Assembly: GCA_035652075.1 (NCBI GenBank)
Contig: DASREL010000212.1
Location: forward strand, 1-35,965
Length of the DNA: 35,965 nucleotides
DNA from: Gp6-AA45 sp035652075
GTDB taxonomy: Bacteria; Acidobacteriota; Vicinamibacteria; Vicinamibacterales; CAVVIG01
Direction: 5' to 3'
Shown: piece by piece, positions 15,537-22,850 of the stretch
How the letters are laid out: each line of letters opens with the position of its first letter
Numbering within the stretch: the first letter of the stretch is position 1
The notes under the pieces: model-generated
What the model was told of the DNA's origin: nothing
Database searches by the model: none
What the model saw: the letters and a program-made list of their open reading frames with translations, nothing else
Position numbers and translations under genes: made by a program

Positions 15537-17204
15537 TCAGATGTTCGGCAACAGATCGAAGTACTCGTCGTCTTCGTTTTTCCCACCCTGACCTTGTCCG
15601 ATCTGCCGCTCCGATTCGACGAATTCGATCCGTTCGATCCACTTGACCATCTTGTAGCCCAGCTGGTTCTCGACGCGGAGGCGGAGCGGCGCGCCGTACA
15701 CGATCGGCAGCGGCTGTCCGTTCATCTCGAACGCCAGGAGACATTCGGGCTTGAGCACGTTGTCGATTCGCTGAGTATCGTAGTAGGTGCCGCCATAGAG
15801 AGATTCGCCGTAGGAGAAGAACGCGACAACCTGTGCCGCTGGGAGTGGTCGCACGACTCGAATGAGGGCCGACATCGGCACGCCGGTCCATTTTGCAATG
15901 CCGGTCCAGCCCTGAATACAGTGGTGCATCGTGATCTGTTCGATAGTCCCCAGGTGTCGCAGTTCGGCCAGCGAGATGGCAATGGGATGCTCCACAAGGC
16001 CGCCGACGACCAGACGGTAGTTCTGGAACCCCTCTGCCGCGAGCGCTCGCCAGTCCGCTCGTGCGGGGAGTTTTCCGTTCGGCCAGAAGAACGGTGAGAC
16101 CTCGCCCTCTCGATACCGCTGGTGGGGATTCAGCAGGTTCAGGGTCATGCGCTGCATCGGATACGTCACGCGATTCACCGTGCGCTGAAGCGCGCGCGGA
16201 TGCGTCCAGGACACGTAGTGCGCGGCGATCCAACTGGCGACGACCGCGCCGACACCAACGAAGCCCCAGACCATGCCGGCCGTGTTGGTGTCGTCGGTTC
16301 CCATCACGATGTGATTCATGTTCCGTGCGAACCCGGTCATCACCACGAGCGTGATGTGCACGGCGAGGAAGGCGAGAAACCCGACCATCGTCAGGAAGTG
16401 GATCGACCGGGCCGCCTGCCGGCCGCCGAAGAGTCGCGCATAGAACGGAAACCGATTCACGATGGCTGGCGACATCGCGATGCCGGTCAGGATTGCGACC
16501 GGCCCAAAGATGAAGAACACCGAGAAATACGCGATCTGCTGCAGCGCGTTGTACCCGTAGAAGCCGTTCGGTTCGGACGGCATGTGAAGGGTCGCGTAGT
16601 GCACCCAGGTGTTCCACGCCTGGCCGAGCACCACCGGCGACATCGGCACGATGCGCCGCCACTGGTCCGTCGCGACGAGCAGGACCGCGAAGAGCACGCC
16701 CGTGATGATGAAGCCGTGGACGTTGATGAAGTGCCACGCGCGCGCGATGCCGACGGTGTGGCGGTACCCAGGCGTGGCGACGAGCGGTGAGATGTAGCGC
16801 GCGTCGTCCTTGGCCGTCCAGAGCCGGTCGCGCGGAACGGTCATCGGCGTGAACCTGATCCACTCGCTGCCGGGCGTGCAGTGATCGTTGAAGTACATGC
16901 GCGGGTGATCCATCAGGATCGACAGCCCGCTGCGCATCAGCAGCATCACGAACAGGAAATTGAAGAAATGGCCGTAGCGCACCCAGAGCGGGAATCCGTG
17001 TGGCGAGGGCAGGTTGTTCGGATTGACCTGAGGAACCGGTGCGATGACCGGCACCCCCCACACGCGAATCTGAATCCACGCGGCGGCAATCGCCACGAGC
17101 AACAACGTGGCGGCGGTCGTGAGCACGGCCGGCTTGATCCAAATCGTGAAGCGGCGGTCAGAAGGATGATGGACCGCCGCATGGGCTGCGTCGAATGCGA
17201 TCAT
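15537..17204 (-). CDS. Cytochrome b561-like / molybdopterin oxidoreductase fusion protein
   Basis: 555 residues. The N-terminal 330 residues are a di-haem cytochrome b-type membrane domain: helices near 28-48, 76-96, 155-178, 226-245, 268-290 and 310-330, with histidines in WVRYGHFFNFL (79), ARAWHFINVHGF (158, 164) and RSIHFLTMVGFLAFLAVHI (269, 283) as likely haem ligands. Residues 395-535 are a sulfite-oxidase/YedY-type molybdopterin domain: YRLVVGGLVEHP, then MHHCIQGWTG with Cys429 as the expected molybdenum ligand, GVPMSALI, and LRLRVENQLGYKMVKWI. YedY-type enzymes normally have a separate membrane haem subunit; here both are one chain and no Tat signal is needed. A role in reducing or oxidising a sulfoxide or oxyanion coupled to the quinone pool is inferred. 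ATG 17204 has GGGAC six bases upstream. Confidence 0.87.
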   Translation of the reverse strand: MIAFDAAHAAVHHPSDRRFTIWIKPAVLTTAATLLLVAIAAAWIQIRVWGVPVIAPVPQVNPNNLPSPHGFPLWVRYGHFFNFLFVMLLMRSGLSILMDHPRMYFNDHCTPGSEWIRFTPMTVPRDRLWTAKDDARYISPLVATPGYRHTVGIARAWHFINVHGFIITGVLFAVLLVATDQWRRIVPMSPVVLGQAWNTWVHYATLHMPSEPNGFYGYNALQQIAYFSVFFIFGPVAILTGIAMSPAIVNRFPFYARLFGGRQAARSIHFLTMVGFLAFLAVHITLVVMTGFARNMNHIVMGTDDTNTAGMVWGFVGVGAVVASWIAAHYVSWTHPRALQRTVNRVTYPMQRMTLNLLNPHQRYREGEVSPFFWPNGKLPARADWRALAAEGFQNYRLVVGGLVEHPIAISLAELRHLGTIEQITMHHCIQGWTGIAKWTGVPMSALIRVVRPLPAAQVVAFFSYGESLYGGTYYDTQRIDNVLKPECLLAFEMNGQPLPIVYGAPLRLRVENQLGYKMVKWIERIEFVESERQIGQGQGGKNEDDEYFDLLPNI

Positions 17205-17264
17205 GTCGTTGTCCCGCCGTGCTGGCGTTGTCAGACGATTCGGAAGGCGGGCCTGCGCCTCCGC

Positions 17265-17459
17265 TCAGCGCTCGATCCAGTCGACGAACGTCCCGGCTCC
17301 GTCGACGATCAGCATCACACGCAACACCCGGTCGTCGTGATACATGTGCTTCGCTCCGGCGCGTGCCTCTTCGATCGAGCCGTAGTGTGTCCACGTCTCG
17401 GGAATGCTGGATGCGGTCCCCTGCCGCATGACTGGGCGGAGCCTGAAGTGTGGCGCCAT
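17265..17459 (-). CDS. Small hypothetical protein (64 aa) heading the Mo-oxidoreductase operon
   Basis: ATG 17459 is preceded by a consensus AGGAGG five bases away, which decides the start over an in-frame codon at 17501. The protein is soluble, with FRLRPVMRQG, a helix SIEEARAGAKHMYHDDRV and a final strand VLRVMLIVDGAGTFVDWIE; small alpha/beta proteins of this pattern are common, but I know no family for it. It is the first gene after the FNR-type box at 17527-17542 and precedes the cytochrome b/molybdopterin gene by 60 bases, so it is probably part of the same transcript. Confidence 0.68.
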   Translation of the reverse strand: MAPHFRLRPVMRQGTASSIPETWTHYGSIEEARAGAKHMYHDDRVLRVMLIVDGAGTFVDWIER

Positions 17460-17526
17460 CGAAACCTCCTGATCCGCTCGAGCGTTCCTCTCGATGACCA
17501 TCTTGCGTCAGCGGCGAGTCCCCGTC

Positions 17527-17542
17527 TTTGCGGGAGCGCAAA
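17527..17542. promoter_or_regulatory. FNR/CRP-type palindrome, copy A
   Basis: TTTGCG-GGAG-CGCAAA, a perfect inverted repeat with the 4-base spacer typical of Crp/Fnr-family sites. Its centre is 75 bases upstream of ATG 17459, just beyond the stop codon (17559) of the COX1-like gene, so it fits the promoter of the 64-aa gene and the cytochrome b/molybdopterin fusion. Confidence 0.78.
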
Positions 17543-17558
17543 CGCGCGGCGATCGTCG

Positions 17559-18857
17559 TCACGCTGCCGATCTCGACCGGGCCAGGGATGGACGGAGCGC
17601 GGGCGCGACGACGAGGGCGCTGTCGAGCGTCGCGAGCGCGACGGCGACAAACAACGCCCATGCGCCGACGCGGACCAGCAGCGCTGAGGCCGCCCACATG
17701 CCGACCGCCAGTGCCGGCACGCCGGCGGTCCATCCGCCGAACACGAGCGCTTGCAGGATTTGGTCGCGCATGACGTGCGGCGACGGTGGCGGCACCTGAA
17801 AGCGGCTCGCCTCGTACGCCCAGAACCATGTGACCATCGGCAGCAGCCGCGCTTCCATGCCGATGACCATCTGGGCCAGAAATCCGATGAGACCGAGGAC
17901 GCCGTACGCGGCGGCCCACTGAAGACTCTTCGGAGACATGGGCACCACCAGCAGCACGACGCCGATTGCGCAGGCGACGATCAACGACGCGCCCGCATTC
18001 GCCGCGTGCCACACGCCGAATTGGATCCGACGCGCGCTGGGCGGCCGGGCCGCCAGATGACGGCGCATCCAGACGACGTGCGCGATGAACACCGCGAGTC
18101 CGGCGACGATGACGAGGCCGAACGCGATCGCCCAGGCGCTGCGCAGCAGGAGCGTCGCGAAGAGCCCCAGCACGCCGGTCTCGAGCAGCACGGCGCTGGC
18201 CCAGACCGAGCGCCCCGTCGGAATCTTCGACGGGAACGTCATCGGCAGCAGCCGATAGCCGACGCCGACCACCATCAGCGTCGCCCACCCGAGCGCGGCG
18301 AGATGCGCGTGGGCGAACACGTTCGACAGAACGAACCCCGGCAGGACATGCACGACCTTGTCGATCGCGATGAGCAACCCCATGGCAGCCGCGAGCCAGA
18401 AATTCACGCACGACAGGATGATGTGCGCCTTCACGGCCGCCGGAATCTTCGCCCGCCGCACGCACCAGGCGATCCGCGCCGTCATGTACAACACGCCGCT
18501 GGCGACGCTTCCGGCCGACCACGCCATGCCTGCGTACTGCTGAATCCAGAAATGTCCGACCATGCCGATCAAGCCGACGGTCGCGCATCCGTACGCGACG
18601 TAGTCCCACGCGCGCGGCGGCATCTCCATCTGCAGCGCCAGCGGGCCGACGATGTAGAACGTTCCGAGGATGGAGAAGCTGATCCAGCCCAGCGTCACGA
18701 GGTGCACGAGCCCGATGAGCCAGGCGTGATAGAAGAACCCGGCGACCGCGTGCGGCCAGCACGCGGCGAAGAGAAACGCGAGGGCCAGCGACACGTGCGC
18801 CGTCCCCAGGTACAGAAGCGGCAGCAGTCGCGTCGGCAGCCGATCGGTCGTCGTCAT
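17559..18857 (-). CDS. COX1-like (haem-copper oxidase subunit I superfamily) membrane protein
   Basis: 432 residues from ATG 18857 (an upstream frame to 18941 would run through the FNR-type box). About twelve hydrophobic helices fill the whole protein. Histidines lie in HAWLIGLVHLVTLGW (44 and 52) and NVFAHAHLAALGW (183 and 185), the HxH and HLxxLGW patterns of small cytochrome c oxidase subunit I-like and NnrS-like proteins. It lacks an obvious full set of CuB ligands, so it may be a haem or metal membrane protein connected with oxygen or nitric oxide rather than a proton-pumping oxidase. It is transcribed divergently from the Crp/Fnr-type regulator with a palindromic box exactly midway. Confidence 0.72.
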   Translation of the reverse strand: MTTTDRLPTRLLPLLYLGTAHVSLALAFLFAACWPHAVAGFFYHAWLIGLVHLVTLGWISFSILGTFYIVGPLALQMEMPPRAWDYVAYGCATVGLIGMVGHFWIQQYAGMAWSAGSVASGVLYMTARIAWCVRRAKIPAAVKAHIILSCVNFWLAAAMGLLIAIDKVVHVLPGFVLSNVFAHAHLAALGWATLMVVGVGYRLLPMTFPSKIPTGRSVWASAVLLETGVLGLFATLLLRSAWAIAFGLVIVAGLAVFIAHVVWMRRHLAARPPSARRIQFGVWHAANAGASLIVACAIGVVLLVVPMSPKSLQWAAAYGVLGLIGFLAQMVIGMEARLLPMVTWFWAYEASRFQVPPPSPHVMRDQILQALVFGGWTAGVPALAVGMWAASALLVRVGAWALFVAVALATLDSALVVAPALRPSLARSRSAA

Positions 18858-18897
18858 GGCTTGCGGATCATGGTAGGTCTGAACGTCCAGCCTCGTC

Positions 18898-18913
18898 TTT
18901 GCGAAGGCGCAAA
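18898..18913. promoter_or_regulatory. FNR/CRP-type palindrome, copy B
   Basis: TTTGCG-AAGG-CGCAAA, a perfect inverted repeat centred 48.5 bases from both divergent starts (18857 on minus, 18954 on plus). It would serve the COX1-like gene and autoregulate the regulator gene. Confidence 0.8.
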
Positions 18914-18953
18914 CAGCCGGATCCCGGCCCGACTGTGGCACGATGCGAGTTGC

Positions 18954-19667
18954 ATGGCTCCCCGCGAGAACGCTGAGATCGCCAGACGGCTGGCGGACGT
19001 CCCCCTCTTCACGGGTCTATCGGCGGACACGCTCGCGCGGATCGTCAGCCTCGCGCACGCGAAGTCTCTCCAGGCCGGCGAACTGTTCTTCAGCGAAGGC
19101 GATCAAGCGAAGGCGTTCTTCGTCCTGACGAGTGGCCGCGTGAAGTTGACACAGCTGACGCCGGAGGGCCACCAGGTCGTGCTCCGTCTGATCGGTCCAG
19201 GTGATGCGTTTGGCGGCGTCGGCGCCTTCGGCGAACCGGTCTATCCGGTCGGCGCAGAGGCCGTCGAGCCGTCGGTGGCGCTCGCGTGGGTGTCCACGAC
19301 GATGCGACAGTTGCTGGAGACAGAGCCGACGATCGCGGTGAACGCCTTGCGATTCGTCGCTAGCCGCCTGCACGACCTTCAGCAGCGATACCGCCAGGCG
19401 ATGACCGAACGCGTCGAGCGCCGCGTCGCGCGCGCGTTGCTGCGCCTGGTCCGCGAGGCCGGCCGGCGCGTCGACAGCGGCGTCGAGATCACGTTTGCCG
19501 TGTCGCGTCAGGACATCGCGGAGATGACCGGCACGACGCTGTACACGGTCAGCCGCCTCTTGAGCGCCTGGGAGGCGCAAGGCATCGTCCAGAGCGGCCG
19601 CCAGCACATCGTCCTCACCAAGCCGCACGCGCTCGTCGCGATCGCGGAAGACCTGCCGTCTCGCTGA
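18954..19667 (+). CDS. Crp/Fnr family transcriptional regulator
   Basis: 237 residues. Residues 18-130 form the cyclic-nucleotide-binding-like beta-roll (FTGLSADTLARI, ELFFSEGDQAKAFFVLTSG, LRLIGPGDAFGGVGAFGE); a long dimerisation helix follows (about 125-150); the winged helix-turn-helix is at about 183-225 (SRQDIAEMTGTTLYTVSRLLSAWEAQG). There is no cysteine anywhere, so it cannot carry the Fnr iron-sulfur cluster; a DNR-like haem sensor or a ligand-free FixK-type regulator is possible. In the recognition helix Ser200 and Arg201 match Fnr S212 and R213, while Tyr197 takes the place of Fnr E209, which may fit the unusual TTTGCG half-site found three times nearby. Start ATG 18954; an out-of-frame ATG is at 18943. 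Confidence 0.9.
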   Translation: MAPRENAEIARRLADVPLFTGLSADTLARIVSLAHAKSLQAGELFFSEGDQAKAFFVLTSGRVKLTQLTPEGHQVVLRLIGPGDAFGGVGAFGEPVYPVGAEAVEPSVALAWVSTTMRQLLETEPTIAVNALRFVASRLHDLQQRYRQAMTERVERRVARALLRLVREAGRRVDSGVEITFAVSRQDIAEMTGTTLYTVSRLLSAWEAQGIVQSGRQHIVLTKPHALVAIAEDLPSR

Positions 19668-19683
19668 TCCGTTCGACTCGCTC

Positions 19684-19699
19684 TTTGCGCCGGCGCAAC
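19684..19699. promoter_or_regulatory. FNR/CRP-type palindrome, copy C
   Basis: TTTGCG-CCGG-CGCAAC: same half-site and spacing as the two perfect copies, with one mismatch in the last base. It is 17 bases after the regulator stop and centred about 82 bases upstream of the DUF1858 gene, so it is probably that operon's promoter site. Confidence 0.65.
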
Positions 19700-19773
19700 G
19701 ATCGGACGCGTCCGGAGAGCGATGCTGTGGCTAGCGGATCGTCCGGAATGGTTGAAGGCAGGACGTGACCGAC

Positions 19774-19983
19774 ATGCAGCTGGCGCCCAACACCACTATC
19801 GCCGAGGTCCTGGCGACGTATCCCGCCGCCGCGCGCATCCTCGTCCGTCACCACATGCACTGTGTTGGCTGTGACATCGCGCCCTTCGAGACGATCGGCG
19901 AAGCCTGCGTCATTTACGGCGTCGCCGTCGAAGATCTCTTCGCCGAGATTCATCGCGCGGTGACCCAGGAGGAAAAACGATGA
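19774..19983 (+). CDS. DUF1858 domain protein (disulfide/redox-associated)
   Basis: 69 residues from ATG 19774, or 72 from GTG 19765, which has GAAGG six bases upstream; I cannot decide firmly. The whole protein is one DUF1858 domain: TIAEVLATYPAAARILVRH, then MHCVGC (C-x2-C at residues 30-33), then a helix with another Cys (IGEACVIYG). Such domains occur alone or fused to hybrid-cluster and RIC/ScdA-type iron-sulfur repair proteins and are linked to redox or nitrosative stress. It is the first of three overlapping or adjacent small genes behind FNR-type box C. Confidence 0.85.
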   Translation: MQLAPNTTIAEVLATYPAAARILVRHHMHCVGCDIAPFETIGEACVIYGVAVEDLFAEIHRAVTQEEKR

Positions 19984-20249
19984 TCGCCACGACCTCTGCG
20001 ACAGATACCGATCGCGTTCGCCACCGAGCACTGGATCTGACGCGGTCAGGTCCGCTGCTGGAGCGTATTCGAGCCGAATTCGTCGAAATGCCCGGGCTGA
20101 CGTTGACGCTGCCGCAGGCAGCTCGCTTCTGGACCTTGACGGCGCCACAGGCGAACGCCGCGTTGAGTGAACTGGCGGAAGGCGGATTTCTGGTGCGCGA
20201 CCCGCACGGTCTCTACCGACGCCGCGGCGCGTGCGCGCGCTGTTCGTGA
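19980..20249 (+). CDS. Small winged-helix-like protein (89 aa)
   Basis: The ATG overlaps the DUF1858 stop (ATGA), indicating coupled translation. Residues 25-85 have a winged-helix pattern: ERIRAEFVEMPGLTLTLPQA, then AARFWTLTAPQANAALSELAEGGFL and a basic wing-like end, YRRRGACARCS, with a C-terminal C-x2-C. It is probably a small DNA-binding or accessory regulator; I do not know a named family. The position between a DUF1858 and an acidic small protein, behind an FNR-type site, suggests stress-related function. Confidence 0.72.
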   Translation: MIATTSATDTDRVRHRALDLTRSGPLLERIRAEFVEMPGLTLTLPQAARFWTLTAPQANAALSELAEGGFLVRDPHGLYRRRGACARCS

Positions 20250-20255
20250 GGGACC

Positions 20256-20510
20256 ATGTCAACTCCATGCTTCGACGATCTCGAAGAACTCGCCCACCGC
20301 GGCCGAGTGTTTTACGAAATGTTCCCTGGGACCGCGGCGTCAGATGCCTGGTCGGCCGCGTTCGACGCGGCGCACCACGGTCGTGCCTCGGTGCCTTCCG
20401 ATCCCAAACGCAAGGCGGACGAGGACCTCGACGAAATCATCGACGAGACGTTTCCGGCCAGCGACTCGCCGGCGAACACCGTCGAAACGGGGGTTCGTGT
20501 CGGTGCGTAA
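20256..20510 (+). CDS. Small acidic hypothetical protein with FPASDSP motif
   Basis: 84 residues, ATG 20256 with GAGGG upstream, six bases after the previous stop. The N-terminal half is helical (DDLEELAHRGRVFYEMF); the C-terminal half has DEDLDEIIDETFPASDSPA followed by ETGVRVG. The (S/T)FPASD(P/S)P motif is seen in many small unnamed bacterial proteins. No function known. Last gene of the DUF1858 operon. Confidence 0.7.
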   Translation: MSTPCFDDLEELAHRGRVFYEMFPGTAASDAWSAAFDAAHHGRASVPSDPKRKADEDLDEIIDETFPASDSPANTVETGVRVGA

Positions 20511-20524
20511 GCTTCCCGAGCAGT

Positions 20525-20640
20525 GCGATCGATCGGCTGCCGCAGCAACTCTGGACGCGTGCAGCGGACGTGAAACAGGCGCTCACCGAGCGCCGCATCG
20601 AACATCGTGAAGACATTCGCCGCTATGGAACAGGAGATGC
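20525..20640 (+). pseudogene. Remnant of a phosphoketolase C-terminus
   Basis: In one frame the DNA reads AIDRLPQQLWTRAADVKQAL, followed by IEHREDIRRYG. This resembles the extreme C-terminus of xylulose-5-P/fructose-6-P phosphoketolases (IDRVP, RAA-x-KQ, IEH-x-YI-x-x-xG). Only about 40 residues survive, with no start and no upstream catalytic sequence. It is directly behind the small acidic gene. The match is by eye. Confidence 0.45.
20579..20593. other. Hairpin in the convergent gap 20511-20750
   Basis: GCGCTC-ACC-GAGCGC, a perfect 6-bp stem without T-tract. It lies inside the phosphoketolase remnant, so it may be incidental. Confidence 0.25.
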
Positions 20641-20750
20641 GTTCGATCCGAGAGTGCCGCTGGCCGCTCGCGTCGTGATCCGTCATTCGCCACCCACGCT
20701 CCGACGCCGCACCGATCGGCCGCGCTTGAACACCGGCGTACGAGTTATGC

Positions 20751-21227
20751 CTAGTTGTTCTCCTGGATGGACGCGATGAATTGAACGACGTCGCTGAGAC
20801 GGGCATCGGCCGCCACCCGGCTGCCATTGGCATCCGCCAGGAACAACGTGCCCCAGACCATCATGGCGGGGACGCCGTGTGCGACGACCGGGGCAGTCCC
20901 GTTGAGGACCGCAGTCACATGCGCAGCGGGAAACGTCCCGGCGCGCCTGGTCAGCTTGGTGAGATCCGTTGGCCGTGGTGTCAGTGCGTGTGCTGCGGGA
21001 CCATGCCCTGTCCCGTGTGCGCCGTGGCAGACAGCGCAGTACTGACGGAAGATGGCCCGGCCGTTCACGATGGCCGTCGAAACCACCGCGCCCTTCGACG
21101 TTTGAGCAAGAGGAGACACTGAACCGAAATACAGACCACTGAGCAAGGCGATCGCGAGCCCTGCCCGGATCAAGCCTTTCGGACGAGGATTCATGATTAG
21201 GCACCCATTCGTCATGTGAGCGGTCAT
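20751..21227 (-). CDS. Secreted monohaem cytochrome c
   Basis: 158 residues from ATG 21227; this start directly follows the EthD stop codon and has GAGGT six bases upstream, while ATG 21194 would give a shorter leader. A signal anchor or peptide lies at about residues 18-42. One class I haem site, CAVCHG (64-69), follows FRQYC; the candidate sixth ligand is Met in PAMMVWG, and the domain ends with a typical helix (LSDVVQFIASIQ). A periplasmic electron carrier. With the upstream EthD-like gene it forms a two-gene minus-strand operon. Confidence 0.85.
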   Translation of the reverse strand: MTAHMTNGCLIMNPRPKGLIRAGLAIALLSGLYFGSVSPLAQTSKGAVVSTAIVNGRAIFRQYCAVCHGAHGTGHGPAAHALTPRPTDLTKLTRRAGTFPAAHVTAVLNGTAPVVAHGVPAMMVWGTLFLADANGSRVAADARLSDVVQFIASIQENN

Positions 21228-21560
21228 TCATCGACCTCGGCTGATAGGACTGTCGATCTCTTCGGCGACGACCGTGCCGCTGGCCGGCGAGCAGAAGTTC
21301 GGGATGTCAGCGACCGCCGCCTGGCCGGCTGCGGAGGCCACGCCATCTTGAAGCGCGGCCCGGCTGTCGAACCACACTTCAGCGATGCCATCACAGACTG
21401 ATTTCGTCAACGAGTCGTCTGGGATGACGGCGTTGATGACATAGCGGCGGACACCAGGAATCCGTGCCACCAACGGCGCATGCACCTGTTGCCAATAGCT
21501 GATGAACGCGTCATCGGTGAGGTCCTGTCGTTTCTTGGCCACAAACAGCACTTTGGTCAT
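21228..21560 (-). CDS. EthD-like ferredoxin-fold (dimeric alpha/beta barrel) protein
   Basis: 110 residues, ATG 21560 with AGGGGGAAAGG upstream. The sequence KVLFVAKKRQDLTDDAFISYW, then HAPLVARIPGVRRYVIN and a C-terminal strand, matches the EthD family (dimeric alpha/beta barrels): small enzymes or binding proteins that act on aromatic or quinone-like molecules. The substrate is unknown. Immediately upstream of a cytochrome c gene (adjacent stop and start). Confidence 0.8.
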   Translation of the reverse strand: MTKVLFVAKKRQDLTDDAFISYWQQVHAPLVARIPGVRRYVINAVIPDDSLTKSVCDGIAEVWFDSRAALQDGVASAAGQAAVADIPNFCSPASGTVVAEEIDSPISRGR

Positions 21561-21584
21561 CGCCTTTCCCCCTGGATACGCCGT

Positions 21585-21678
21585 TCACTCGTACCGAGGC
21601 GCTTCGATCGGATCGAACCGAGAGGCCTTGCGCGCCGGGTAGAGTCCGAAAGAGATTCCGACGACTGCCCCGCGCCGA
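21585..21678 (-). pseudogene. Remnant of a MacB-type ABC permease C-terminus
   Basis: The frame reads AVVGISFGLYPARKASRFDP, then IEAPRYE and a stop at 21585. This is the classic end of MacB/FtsX permeases (GLYPArkAa-x-DPIeALRYE), with Leu changed to Pro in the last motif. About 30 residues survive; upstream (21680-22046) I see no more of the protein and nothing else I recognise. Confidence 0.65.
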
Positions 21679-22046
21679 CTGCCGGCACGCCGCAGGCCGT
21701 GTGGCGCAACGCGGGGTCGGGGACCGCAACACGCTGGCGCTCATTCTCACACTCCCCGTCCAGGATTCGAAGACCAGCGCGGAGGGACCGCCGGACATTC
21801 GGCACCATTCCTGTGGCCTCGGACCGAGATCGCAAACGAGTGCTGCAAGGCTCTGGCCGATACCCGGCGGCCATTACGCGAACCTGCGATTCGCCTATCG
21901 AGTTCGTCGACATTCGCCGCTGGGCAAATCCGGCGCACGCATCCGCACCGTGGTGAGTCGCCCTCGCGGTACACGACGTCGCGCGAATGTGCAGCGCGCT
22001 GCCACCGGGCATGGATGATGCCCGTACGACAACTGGCGAGGAGAAC

Positions 22047-22445
22047 ATGAGTCGCATCATCGGATTCACAATCGTCTTGGGAACACTCGCAACGTCGGCG
22101 GTAGCAGGGCCGATCCGTGACAGTATTCCGGGGCAGGCGACGCAGCTTTCGGCGCAGACGACAACACATGTGCACGCGGCGCGGGCGCGAACGATCGGCA
22201 TCGTGATGATTGGCGGAGGCGCCGCATTGGCGGTGATCAGCGCAACGGTACTGCGGTCCACGACCTCACCGTTCTGTGTCGACCGTTCACGCCCGTGCAG
22301 CTATAAAGATAGCGACCTCGTCATGATGTACACGGGCGTGGCTGCTGCCGGCGCGGGCATCGGAATCTTTTTCGCCGGCAGAGACGTTGCCGACGTGACG
22401 GCACAGCGGAGAGGCGTCCGCGTACAGCGTGTCGTTCGATGGTAG
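22047..22445 (+). CDS. Hypothetical secreted/membrane protein (132 aa)
   Basis: ATG 22047 with GAGGAG four bases upstream. A signal peptide (residues 1-20, ending VAG) is followed by a short linker, a hydrophobic helix (IGIVMIGGGAALAVISATVL), a loop with two cysteines (PFCVDRSRPCSY) that could form a disulfide, and a second Gly-rich helix (VAAAGAGIGIFFAGRDV). The end is basic (RRGVRVQRVVRW). Similar small membrane proteins are frequent in Acidobacteriota-type genomes, but I know no family. Alone, between the MacB remnant and the export operon. Confidence 0.65.
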   Translation: MSRIIGFTIVLGTLATSAVAGPIRDSIPGQATQLSAQTTTHVHAARARTIGIVMIGGGAALAVISATVLRSTTSPFCVDRSRPCSYKDSDLVMMYTGVAAAGAGIGIFFAGRDVADVTAQRRGVRVQRVVRW

Positions 22446-22850
22446 CGCTCGCGTCGCGTGCTTGAACGCGGTTTTCGGAAAGCCGCTCGCGTGAGCCGAT
22501 CCAACGCTCGAACGATCGCCCTCCCGCACCGGCATCCGACCGTTTCGTCAGTTGTGATGAGTGCCGCCAGGAGTCCGGCCAGCACGACTGCATAAGTCAA
22601 TCGCGTGGATATGTGCGTTCTCCGCGCTAAGCGCCGTCCATCGCGATCCGACCAATTGGCCGACCGTCGTCAGATTGTCGGCAGCAGTGCCGAAAACCCG
22701 GAATCGATCCGCATGTCGCGCAAAGGCACGGCCCCGCTGTCGTAAACCGACCCTTGCATCTTCGGGCCGTTGTTTGCAGGTATCACGGCTATCGCACCGT
22801 TCGTTCGTACGTGAATGAATCAGTAAGCGAGCGAGGAAGCGAGTGAGCCT
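22446..22850. other. 405-base gap before the export operon
   Basis: I see no convincing gene in either direction; the open frames here lack a ribosome site and protein-like composition. The promoter of the export operon must lie here, but I cannot point to clear boxes. Confidence 0.5.

Noticed and set aside
17751..18953. Plus-strand extension of the Crp/Fnr frame far upstream of ATG 18954
   Set aside because: The extra 400 codons are antisense to the COX1-like gene and lack protein-like composition.
20579..20593. GCGCTC-ACC-GAGCGC as bidirectional terminator between convergent genes
   Set aside because: No T-tract on either side and it falls within a coding remnant; listed only as a hairpin.
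8151..22500. 13-base string AAGCCGCTCGCGT shared near 8155 and 22480
   Set aside because: Different contexts, no flanking similarity; probably chance in GC-rich DNA.
22301..22600. 99-codon minus-strand ORF starting MTYAVVLAGLLAAL
   Set aside because: Begins like a membrane helix but turns Arg/Thr-rich and overlaps the supported gene at 22047-22445; no ribosome site.
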